NCBI GenBank assembly: GCA_937919155.1
Contig: CALFPM010000132.1
Span: 1-17,021, forward strand
Source of the DNA: an uncultured Clostridia bacterium
Lineage (GTDB): Bacteria; Bacillota; Clostridia; Oscillospirales; Acutalibacteraceae
Direction of reading: 5' to 3'
DNA: 17,021 nt
Shown piece by piece: positions 6,272 to 12,964 of this stretch. A program made the position numbers and the translations under genes. Each line of letters begins with the position of its first letter. Positions within the stretch are counted from its first letter, which is position 1. A model generated the notes under the pieces. The model was not told where the DNA came from and did not search any database. It saw nothing but the letters and a program-made list of their open reading frames with translations.

Positions 6272-7276
6272 ATGGCTAATTTTGATAATATCAGACTCGA
6301 AAAGGGTCTTTACTCAACAGGCAATTTCACAAAGGCACTCGAAAGCATTGACCCCACTGAAAACTACAAGGGCACTTCTCTTGAGGGTCTTGACGCATAT
6401 CAGCGTCAGCTCAAGCGTTTCGGCATCAAGGTGGGCGGCCCTTCAAGCGATGTTGTGGATAAGTTCTTCAAGAATTCGGACAGCGCAGTGCTTTTCCCCG
6501 AATACATTTCAAGAGCGGTCAGACAGGGTCTTGAGCAGGCGGATATCCTTTCCGATATCGTTGCATCAACAACCGTGATTGACGGACTTGACTACCGTTC
6601 AATCACTTCAATTCCCACAGAGGATGAAAAGGAACTTAAGGTTGTCAAGGAGGGTGCGTTCATTCCCGAAACAACCGTTCACACCAAGGAAAACCTTGTT
6701 AACCTCAAGAAGAGAGGCAGAAGCCTTGTTGCCTCATATGAGGCAATCCGTTTTCAGCGTCTTGACCTTTTCACCGTCACTCTCCGCCAGATCGGTGCAT
6801 ACATTGCAAGAACACTTCTCAAGGATGCAATCGGCGTTATCACTGACGGTGACGGCAGCGGCAATGCGGCTGAAGTTGTTAACTGCGCAAATGCGGGCAC
6901 TCTCGCATATGCAGACCTTGTTAACTTCTGGAACGGATTTGACCCCTATGAGCTCAACACAATCATTGCAGACCCTGCCGTTATGGCGCAGATGCTCAAT
7001 ATGGAGCAGTTCAGGGATGCGGCTGCAGGTCTTAATTTCCACGGCAGCGGTGATATGATTACACCTCTCGGCGCAAAGCTTCTCAAGTCTGCGTCTGTCG
7101 GCGAGGGCAAGCTTATCGGTATTGACAAAACTGCTGCTCTCGAAATGGTCAAGGCAGGCGATATCATCACCGAATACGACAAGCTTATTGACCGCCAGCT
7201 TGAGCGCGCGGTAATCAGCTGCACGGCAGGTTTTGCAAAGATTTTTGACGGCGCATCAAAGGTGCTTTCCGTTTAA
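6272..7276 (+). CDS. Major capsid protein, HK97 fold
   Basis: This should be the shell protein. The 334-residue sequence has HK97-type landmarks: an N-terminal arm of about 65 residues, then AVLFPEYISRAVRQGLEQADILSDIV (start of the core), an E-loop-like stretch DYRSITSIPTEDEKELKVVKEGAFIPET, the spine-helix region VNLKKRGRSLVASYEAIRFQRLDLFTVTLRQIGAYIARTL, and the C-terminal beta part with DPAVMAQMLNMEQFRDA and LIGIDKTAALEMV. The N-terminal arm is shorter than a full delta/scaffold domain, in line with the scaffold-like tail seen on the protease. AAGGAGG precedes the ATG at good spacing, making it probably the best-translated gene of the cassette. Encapsulins share this fold, but the portal and terminase neighbours argue for a true DNA capsid. 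Confidence 0.88.
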   Translation: MANFDNIRLEKGLYSTGNFTKALESIDPTENYKGTSLEGLDAYQRQLKRFGIKVGGPSSDVVDKFFKNSDSAVLFPEYISRAVRQGLEQADILSDIVASTTVIDGLDYRSITSIPTEDEKELKVVKEGAFIPETTVHTKENLVNLKKRGRSLVASYEAIRFQRLDLFTVTLRQIGAYIARTLLKDAIGVITDGDGSGNAAEVVNCANAGTLAYADLVNFWNGFDPYELNTIIADPAVMAQMLNMEQFRDAAAGLNFHGSGDMITPLGAKLLKSASVGEGKLIGIDKTAALEMVKAGDIITEYDKLIDRQLERAVISCTAGFAKIFDGASKVLSV

Positions 7277-7291
7277 TCGGAGGGATTGGCT

Positions 7292-7657
7292 TTGATTGAT
7301 TGCCTCAGCATTCTTTCTGCTTTAAGGGATTACTATTCTCCCTCGGGTACGGATGAGGAGCTTGCTCCTCTCTGCACTGCGGCGGCGAGAGAAATTCTGC
7401 CACGCATAAGTCCCTGCGCCGAGCATTCGGATGTGAGACTCATCAACCTTGCGGCGGCAATGGTCAATTACCGTCTCTGTGTGAAAAACATTCATTCCGC
7501 AGAGGGAATGACCTCATTCAAGGCGGGTGACGTGACCGTCAGCGTTTCACCCAATGCTCTTGTTGAACAGGCAGAAAAAGAAAAAGCATCGGCAATGCTT
7601 GCGGCGCTGCCTTTGCTCAAGGATGACGGATTTTTCTTCGGGCAGGTGAATATATGA
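7292..7657 (+). CDS. Head-tail connector (adaptor)-like protein
   Basis: A 121-residue, mostly helical protein (LSILSALRDYYSPSGTDEELAPLCTAAAREILPRI...) directly after the capsid gene, the place of gp6/gp15-type adaptors that sit below the portal. The LxxLxxYY opening and the Ala-rich helices with VRLINLAAAMVNYRLC fit this class. I chose TTG at 7292 because GGAGG (7279-7283) is 8 nt before it; the alternative TTG at 7286 lies too close. It overlaps the next gene by the ATGA at 7654-7657. Function is inferred from position and fold pattern. Confidence 0.6.
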   Translation: MIDCLSILSALRDYYSPSGTDEELAPLCTAAAREILPRISPCAEHSDVRLINLAAAMVNYRLCVKNIHSAEGMTSFKAGDVTVSVSPNALVEQAEKEKASAMLAALPLLKDDGFFFGQVNI

Positions 7658-7989
7658 ACATAAAACCTGTTTTTGACCGATACGGCAGACCTGTTTCATT
7701 TGTTCCTAAAGATGGGGATAAAGTGACGGAAACAAAGGCTTTCATCAGTCCGCTGAGATACAAAAATAAGATGTATCTTTACGGCGTCAATACGGAAATC
7801 GGTTATAACTCGCAGGGTCACTATCTTTACATCGGACCTCCCGACCCTGACCTGACTGCCGCCGAGGACGGTTCATACATTCGATGTCTCGGCGAAAAAT
7901 ACAGAATTGACCGCGCGGAAAAAGTCTATAAAGGTGAAGAGCCTTTTTATATTTGGGCAATTATCCGCGTTATGGTTGAAACGGATTGA
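7654..7989 (+). CDS. Head-closure (stopper)-like small protein
   Basis: A 111-residue protein with a beta-rich pattern (FDRYGRPVSFVPKDG, ISPLRYKNKMYLYGVNTEIG, GSYIRCLGEKYRIDRAEKVYKGEEPFYIWAIIRVM). The closing part, in which a surface value is set and then a KVYKGEEPFYIWAIIR strand follows, resembles small stopper or minor head proteins found between adaptor and tail terminator. AGGTGA precedes its ATG, which overlaps the previous stop. I do not recognise it with certainty; it could be any small connector component. Confidence 0.5.
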   Translation: MNIKPVFDRYGRPVSFVPKDGDKVTETKAFISPLRYKNKMYLYGVNTEIGYNSQGHYLYIGPPDPDLTAAEDGSYIRCLGEKYRIDRAEKVYKGEEPFYIWAIIRVMVETD

Positions 7990-8000
7990 GAGGTGTCTGA

Positions 8001-8843
8001 ATGAGTGAAATAAGCGCATTGCCTGCAAATATTGTGAGCTGGCTCAAAACGAGAGAAGAGCTTTCCGAAATCAGATTTCTGACGGAGTTCCCTGCAATCA
8101 AAAAGGCAATTCCTCTTAAGCATATAACGGTTGCAGTTGGTATTCAGGGAATGGAGATTGTGGATTCGTTCACGGAAAATGATGAGGGTGTGCTTGTGGA
8201 AAACGAATTCTGCAGGCAGGCGAAAATTAATCTGCGTCTTTCAATTCATGCTCCCTATTCTTTGGGCGGTGAGGCGTGCCACGATGCCTTTACGGATATC
8301 ATCGACTGCCTTACTTTCGATTCGGGGCTTGATATTCTCAATTCGGGCTGCGAGTCAATTGTGTCGGACAGAGATACGGATGCCTTTGTGCTCAGTGCGT
8401 GGGCAATGGTTAATGCATCGCTTTGCCCTGCGTCAACATCAAGTCTGGATTTTCCCTCTTTCCTGACAAAGGATTTGCTTTGCGGAACCCATATCCGCGA
8501 CACGGATATTCACCTTTCCGCGGAACAGAAAGAATATCTTGACACGCCGTTCACCACAGGCTCGTATTTCGGAATGGGTAACGGAACGCAGTCTGTGAAG
8601 CTTGGTTTCAGACCCAGTGTGGTTATTGTGCTTGTCAACGGCATGCCAATGTTCACAACGGATGTTTCAACGGGAAAAAGCGTTGCAAGGAGCGGTGTCG
8701 GCTTTGACGGGGCGGCAACCATAGGACTTGAGATTACCGAAACGGGATTCAAAGTGAGAACTTCTTCAACTGATCATATTCTCAACTGTTACCCCAATCT
8801 CAATGAACTCGGCACTACTTACAGATATGTAGCCTTTAAATAA
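8001..8843 (+). CDS. Tail-terminator-like protein with a tail-tip-like C-terminal domain
   Basis: The 280-residue product seems to have two parts. Residues 1 to about 150 (LPANIVSWLKTREELSEIRFLTEFPA..., QAKINLRLSIHAPYSLGGEACHDAFTDIIDCLTF) look like a tail-terminator or tail-completion protein, which caps the tail tube and joins it to the head. Residues about 185-280 (FGMGNGTQSVKLGFRPSVVIVLVNG..., ending LGTTYRYVAFK) look like the beta-rich end domain, finishing in a YxYxAF motif, that often ends phage tail-tip or fibre proteins. Such a join is unusual, since the two activities normally sit in separate genes many kilobases apart. AGAGGTG gives a well-spaced ribosome binding site for the ATG at 8001. 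It is the last gene of the cassette, followed at once by a terminator. Confidence 0.5.
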   Translation: MSEISALPANIVSWLKTREELSEIRFLTEFPAIKKAIPLKHITVAVGIQGMEIVDSFTENDEGVLVENEFCRQAKINLRLSIHAPYSLGGEACHDAFTDIIDCLTFDSGLDILNSGCESIVSDRDTDAFVLSAWAMVNASLCPASTSSLDFPSFLTKDLLCGTHIRDTDIHLSAEQKEYLDTPFTTGSYFGMGNGTQSVKLGFRPSVVIVLVNGMPMFTTDVSTGKSVARSGVGFDGAATIGLEITETGFKVRTSSTDHILNCYPNLNELGTTYRYVAFK

Positions 8844-8847
8844 AATG

Positions 8848-8877
8848 ACGGCACAGCGGAGAAATCCGTTGTGCCGT
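8848..8877. terminator. Strong bidirectional terminator between the phage cassette and the chbG operon
   Basis: ACGGCACAGCGGA (8848-8860) pairs with TCCGTTGTGCCGT (8865-8877): 13 bp with one G-U and a GAAA tetraloop. It is followed by TTCTGATTT on the + strand and, on the - strand, by CATTTTATTT. It lies 4 bp after the last phage stop codon and 18 bp after the stop of the convergent deacetylase gene, so it serves both. Confidence 0.88.
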
Positions 8878-8895
8878 TTCTGATTTAACGTATAA

Positions 8896-9795
8896 TTATT
8901 TCTTCATCGCCGCAAGGTCACGGTAGTTGATAAGCTTGATTCCGTGAGCCTCAATGTGCTGCTTTGTTGCGGGGTCTTTCATAACCTGATATTCCCACAC
9001 TCTGCGCTGCCAGCAACCTGATGTGCCCTTGAGGTCATCGGTTTCAAGTGAGGGGTGGAGATAGGTCTCTGTCACACCTTCGGGGAAGCTTGTGTAAAGG
9101 TTATAGAGATACTCTCTGAAATTCTCATAGCTTTCGTCCTGAGGGCCGCCCCATTCGTTGGGAATAAGGTAGTCGGGGATTGCAACGCCCATAGCATTTG
9201 CAAACTCAACGATTTTGCCGAATACCATTTCAATCATGCTCTTGTCAACATTGATTTCAAGCATTGAGTTGCCCATCATTTCGTCTGTGATGTGGCCGGG
9301 CAGACGGAAAGGAAGTTTGTATTCGCCTGCAAGCTCAAGTGTTTTCTGAAGAAGCTCGAAACGGCCTGTTTCAATGCCGTAAAGCGAACCCATATGGTTG
9401 TCAAGGTGTGAGGGAGTCACAAGACCAAGCTTTTTGCAGCGCTCAATCTGCGCTCTGATTTCGTCCTCAACCTCATCAATGTCAACATTCTGCTCAACCT
9501 GATCGCTTTCGTGCCACATAAAACCTTCTTCGTCACGGAGAGAGTCTGTGTTCTTTGTGTTTACGGGTGCCCAGCGGTATTTTGACCACTCACTGGTGAA
9601 TGTGAGGTGAACACCGATTGCAAGTTCGGGATTTTCAGCCGCAAACTGGCAGGCTTCGGGTGCCCATGCACAGGGTGTCATGATTGTTGTTGATGTGAGC
9701 GCGCTGTTGGGGTCTTTCATAAGGTCCATAACCGCAAGGTTTGCGCCTCTGCACATACCGAAATCGTCCGCGTTGATAATGAGATATCTGTCCAT
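8896..9795 (-). CDS. ChbG/YdjC-family carbohydrate deacetylase
   Basis: Members of this family remove acetyl groups from N-acetylated sugars, such as the non-terminal GlcNAc of chitobiose, using a divalent metal in a TIM-barrel-like fold. The 299-residue protein has NADDFG (Asp10/Asp11), GVHLTF (His63), PSHLDNHMG (His130, His134) and LHP (His247), the expected metal and catalytic positions, and is of family length. No signal peptide, so it acts in the cytoplasm. AGGAAGGAG precedes the ATG. It is the last gene of an operon, 18 bp after the GH92 gene, suggesting both work on the same imported, partly N-acetylated glycan. The exact substrate is not evident, so I do not use the chbG symbol. Confidence 0.85.
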   Translation of the reverse strand: MDRYLIINADDFGMCRGANLAVMDLMKDPNSALTSTTIMTPCAWAPEACQFAAENPELAIGVHLTFTSEWSKYRWAPVNTKNTDSLRDEEGFMWHESDQVEQNVDIDEVEDEIRAQIERCKKLGLVTPSHLDNHMGSLYGIETGRFELLQKTLELAGEYKLPFRLPGHITDEMMGNSMLEINVDKSMIEMVFGKIVEFANAMGVAIPDYLIPNEWGGPQDESYENFREYLYNLYTSFPEGVTETYLHPSLETDDLKGTSGCWQRRVWEYQVMKDPATKQHIEAHGIKLINYRDLAAMKK

Positions 9796-9813
9796 TGTTT
9801 TTTTCTCCTTCCT

Positions 9814-11862
9814 TTAGATAAGGTCTTTATACTGAATTTTATTGCCTTCGAATTTGTTCACATCAAGCTCTTTTTCGCCGATGAATGCCCTGTCAACCAG
9901 CTTGACGCCTTTTACATATTCGGGTCTGCCGGGACAGAAAGGATAAAGTCCGAGCACGCCGAAAATATACCAGATTGCGGTTGTGCCGTTGTCTTCGTCA
10001 CCGGGGAAACCGTCATCTTCAAACGAGAAAGCTTCCTTACAGAGTCTTTCAACCCAATATGCGGTTTTTTCAACATCGCCGAGAGCTGAATAAATGTAAG
10101 GAATGTGGAAGCTGGGCTGATTGGATATTGCACACTGACCGAAGTCGATTGCCGCAAGCTCGGTGATTTCGTGGATTTCACAGCCGTAGCCGATGATTTC
10201 GTAGTGGGGAGGTGCGGCAAAAAGCTCGTCAATTTTCTCGATCAGCTTATCCTTGCCGCCGTAAAGCTCCGCAAGACCGTCAATGTCGTGAGGCACGGCA
10301 AATGAATTCTGCCAGGCACTGCCTTCCGTGTAATCCCTGCCCCAGCCGATGGGTGTGAAGTCGGGACGGAAATTGCCTTTTTTATCCTTGGCGCGCATAA
10401 AGCCTGTTTCGGGGTCGAAAAGGTTTTTGTAGTTGAGGGCGCGCTTTCTGTATTCTTTTTCAATGTCTGCCTTGCCCAGAATTTTTGCGATTTCCGCAAT
10501 GCACCAGTCGCCGTAAGCGGCGTCAAGGGTAAGGTTAACGCTTTCTTTTTCGGTTTCGTATGAAACATAACCCAGCTTGCAGTATTCCTCTGCGCCGTTT
10601 CTGCCGAATCTGCTGTGGGGAGCGTTGGTGACAGAGTGCTTGATCATTCCCTCAAGAGCAAGTTCAAGCATATCTTTTTCTATGAAGCCTTTCACGGCAC
10701 CGTCACAGATAACCGCATCCACAAGAGTGCTGGGCATACAGCCGCATTCGCCGATGCTGAGCCATCTGGGGAACCATCCGCTTTCCTTGTATTCGTTGAT
10801 GAATGCAACCAGCATTTCGCGGAGTTCATCCCTGGCAACGAGTGCGTAGAAAGGATAAACCGTGCGATATGTATCCCAGAAACCGTTGTCGGTGTATCTT
10901 ACGCCGCTCCTGATTGAGCCGTCATGGGGGCAATAGTGGATTGCATTGCCGTTTTTGTCGTATTCATAGCACTTGTGAGGATAAAGAAAAGCTCTGTACA
11001 TGCAGGAATAGAATGTTTTGAAAAGCTTTTTATCCTTGGTTTCAATTTTGATTCTTGAAAGATAGCTTTCCCACTTTTCTTCCGCAAAGTTCTTGACATC
11101 CTTAAGAGTTTTGCCCGAAAGCTCTGTTTCAAGATTCAGAAGTGCCTGGTCAAAGCTGATGTATGATGTGGCAAGCTTGATTTCCGTTACCTTCTCTTTG
11201 AGAACAAGGTGGATGCCTGCCTTTTTGCCTCTGCATTTTGTGCCGTTGCGGAACTTGTCGTCATTGCTGATGAGAGTGTTTTCCGCGTCAACACTGCCCT
11301 CGGGGAATTTGAGCACAATGTAATTCTTGAATTTAACCGCTTCGCCGCTCATATGCATATCCGTTGAGGCATAGAGGGTATTTGTTTTTGCATCAAAGCG
11401 GTAGCTGCACATTCCCTTTACGGGAAGAACGGAGAAATAGTTTGTGCCGTCCTCGTCAAAGCTGACCTTTATCACTGCGCCTCTTTCCGTGGGAGCAAGC
11501 TCAAGGTCGCATCTTGAGCGGAGAAGTCTGTATCTGAGGTAATAAGGAGTCAGCACTGCATCCTCGGGTCTGAATCCTGACCAACGGTCCTCGCCGTCAA
11601 AACCGCCGATTTTCTTGTTCTGAGGCATAAAAATCATTGCGCCGTAGTCCGCAATCCAGGGCGAGGGCTGATGGGTGAGTCTGAGACCCTCGAAGCTGCG
11701 GCTGTCGGGATGATAATACCATCTCACATTGTTTTCAACGGTCTGAGGTGCAAATGCCGCCATACCGAAAGGAAGCTGAACAAGGGGCAAAGTGTTGCCG
11801 CTTGAAAAACGGTGAACGGATTTGCTGCCCTGCTTTGTGTTGACATAATTGCAATATTTCAT
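9814..11862 (-). CDS. Glycoside hydrolase family 92 (alpha-mannosidase-like), Gln at the acid position
   Basis: GH92 enzymes are Ca2+-dependent, inverting exo-alpha-mannosidases that trim mannose from N-glycans and mannans. The 682-residue protein is full length: an N-terminal beta-sandwich (FSSGNTLPLVQLPFGM, GLRLTHQPSPWIADYG, to about 260) and a helical (alpha/alpha)6 domain with DNGFWDTYRTVYPFYAL (325-341), EGSAWQNSFAVPHDIDGL (513-530), SNQPSFHIPYIY (580-591) and GDEDNGTTAIWYIFGVLGLYP (621-641). In most GH92 members the third motif reads GNEPSHHIPY, its Glu being the general acid; here it is Gln582 (CAG). The fourth motif also departs from GNDDxGQMSAW, though an Asp remains. There is no signal peptide, so the enzyme is cytoplasmic. 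The gene starts 2 bp after the methylase stop, with GGAG well placed. Confidence 0.9.
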   Translation of the reverse strand: MKYCNYVNTKQGSKSVHRFSSGNTLPLVQLPFGMAAFAPQTVENNVRWYYHPDSRSFEGLRLTHQPSPWIADYGAMIFMPQNKKIGGFDGEDRWSGFRPEDAVLTPYYLRYRLLRSRCDLELAPTERGAVIKVSFDEDGTNYFSVLPVKGMCSYRFDAKTNTLYASTDMHMSGEAVKFKNYIVLKFPEGSVDAENTLISNDDKFRNGTKCRGKKAGIHLVLKEKVTEIKLATSYISFDQALLNLETELSGKTLKDVKNFAEEKWESYLSRIKIETKDKKLFKTFYSCMYRAFLYPHKCYEYDKNGNAIHYCPHDGSIRSGVRYTDNGFWDTYRTVYPFYALVARDELREMLVAFINEYKESGWFPRWLSIGECGCMPSTLVDAVICDGAVKGFIEKDMLELALEGMIKHSVTNAPHSRFGRNGAEEYCKLGYVSYETEKESVNLTLDAAYGDWCIAEIAKILGKADIEKEYRKRALNYKNLFDPETGFMRAKDKKGNFRPDFTPIGWGRDYTEGSAWQNSFAVPHDIDGLAELYGGKDKLIEKIDELFAAPPHYEIIGYGCEIHEITELAAIDFGQCAISNQPSFHIPYIYSALGDVEKTAYWVERLCKEAFSFEDDGFPGDEDNGTTAIWYIFGVLGLYPFCPGRPEYVKGVKLVDRAFIGEKELDVNKFEGNKIQYKDLI

Positions 11863-11864
11863 TT

Positions 11865-12926
11865 TTATATCTCCTTTTCCGAAAGGATATTTATTAAGTT
11901 TTCAACGCTGAAGCAACTGCGGTTTCTGATGGATTCCTTCAGAATTTCCATGTTCACCGCCGAGTGTTCGATTTCTTTTGAGAATTTCTGCGCTGCCTCG
12001 GGGAAATCACATTTTCCCAGTGCAAATATGCGGAGAATCATTGCTGTGCACACTGCGGCAAGAACGGCTTTTTCGAGCACTTCTCCGTCATAGACCGCAG
12101 TTATGTAATAACGGTGAACAAAGTAAACCGCCAGATGCTCGATCAGTATTTCGTCAGCCTGAAGTCCTTGCATATCAACGGTTTCAGCGGCTGAAAGAAT
12201 ATGAGAATAATCAGGATTTATAAATTCCATTGAGCCGAATACGGCAAAAATATCTTTGATTGCCTGCTTTGCATCGGATTCGGAAAAAATTGCCCGATTG
12301 CCGAAAAAGTTTTCGGAATTTGCCGATTGAGCGGATTCGTAATCATCGCGGTCGATGCAGCGCTGAATGCGGTCGGAATACCGCAGAAATGCACGCAGTC
12401 TTTCGGTTACGGAAAATTTTCTGTTCTGAAGTATGTTTATCGCTGTTTTTCGGACATTCAACATAGTAAAATAAAGTTCCGCATCGAATTCGGACGGAAT
12501 CATTTCGCCGTCTGTGTTTTCCGTTTCAAAGCAAACAGGTTCACTGCTCCCGAAAATCAGCCTTGCCGCCTCGGGACAGGAGAGCGAAAGACCTGTTTCC
12601 GCACGGAGACCGAAGGAGTTTGTGAAACGCGGAAAAACACGGCAGGTGCGCGAAAGACATCCGTGCCCGAGATTGATATACACATCGCAGAGTCCGTTTT
12701 CAAGCAGAAAAAGACATCTGCCGTCCGATGAAACAAAAATACTGTCGCCGTCTTCGTCAACGGTGATGAGCCTGCGGATTTTTTCTCCGTAATCGCCGCC
12801 GAGATTCTTGTAATATTCAAGGCTTTCACCGTCAATCACAACATCCCAGCCGCTGCAGCAGGTGTCAGTGCATTTATCCGCAATGCAGGAGAATTTCTTA
12901 AAATATTCGGGGAATGTAAGTATCAT
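11865..12926 (-). CDS. FliB-like lysine N-methylase family protein
   Basis: The family is named after flagellin lysine-N-methylase FliB, which methylates lysines on flagellin in enteric bacteria; many Clostridia carry related genes, often without clear flagellar context. Residues count from the ATG at 12926. Family marks are CIADKCTDTCCSGWDVVID (from residue 14), GRCLFLLENGLCDVYINLG, LSRTCRVFPR and TGLSLSCPEAARLIFG, a set of conserved Cys suggesting a metal cluster or zinc. The rest is helical. The length of 353 residues suits the family. I chose 12926 because the family begins there, but no Shine-Dalgarno is visible; an alternative TTG at 12968 overlaps the upstream stop. It is the first gene of an operon with the GH92 and deacetylase genes, so its protein target may be unrelated to motility. 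Confidence 0.78.
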   Translation of the reverse strand: MILTFPEYFKKFSCIADKCTDTCCSGWDVVIDGESLEYYKNLGGDYGEKIRRLITVDEDGDSIFVSSDGRCLFLLENGLCDVYINLGHGCLSRTCRVFPRFTNSFGLRAETGLSLSCPEAARLIFGSSEPVCFETENTDGEMIPSEFDAELYFTMLNVRKTAINILQNRKFSVTERLRAFLRYSDRIQRCIDRDDYESAQSANSENFFGNRAIFSESDAKQAIKDIFAVFGSMEFINPDYSHILSAAETVDMQGLQADEILIEHLAVYFVHRYYITAVYDGEVLEKAVLAAVCTAMILRIFALGKCDFPEAAQKFSKEIEHSAVNMEILKESIRNRSCFSVENLINILSEKEI

Positions 12927-12938
12927 AAAAATTAACAG

Positions 12939-12959
12939 GGGCGACCCGAAAGGCCGCCC
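12939..12959 (-). terminator. Hairpin after the pseudokinase gene
   Basis: On the - strand, GGGCGGCC pairs with GGUCGCCC (8 bp, one G-U, pentaloop), followed after a few bases by TTAATTTTT. It begins just after the pseudokinase stop and 12 bp before the FliB-like ATG, so it is either that gene's terminator or an attenuator controlling the operon. The U-tract is weak and displaced. Confidence 0.55.
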
Positions 12960-12964
12960 GTAAA

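Larger units (their letters stand above)
2162..8843 (+). mobile_element. Orphan phage head-morphogenesis and packaging cassette
   Basis: Eight co-directional genes, with overlaps or gaps of only a few bases, follow the order usual in HK97-like phages: small terminase, large terminase, portal, protease, decoration-like protein, capsid, connectors, tail-terminator-like protein. All are open and free of frameshifts. After the last gene there is a strong terminator and then a host operon on the opposite strand; before the first gene stands mgtE with its own promoter. No integrase, repressor, replication, tail tube, tape measure, holin or endolysin gene is present, and I found no attachment-site duplication by eye. 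Codon choice resembles the flanking host genes, suggesting long residence. It is either a remnant cut down to its head module or a retained particle-forming unit. Confidence 0.75.

Noticed and set aside
6272..7276. Encapsulin nanocompartment shell
   Set aside because: Same fold is possible, but portal, protease and both terminase genes directly upstream indicate a DNA-packaging capsid, and no cargo protein gene is present.
1954..8900. Prophage attachment-site duplication flanking the cassette
   Set aside because: No clear direct repeat of useful length was found by eye on both sides; an exact-repeat search would be needed to exclude a short one.
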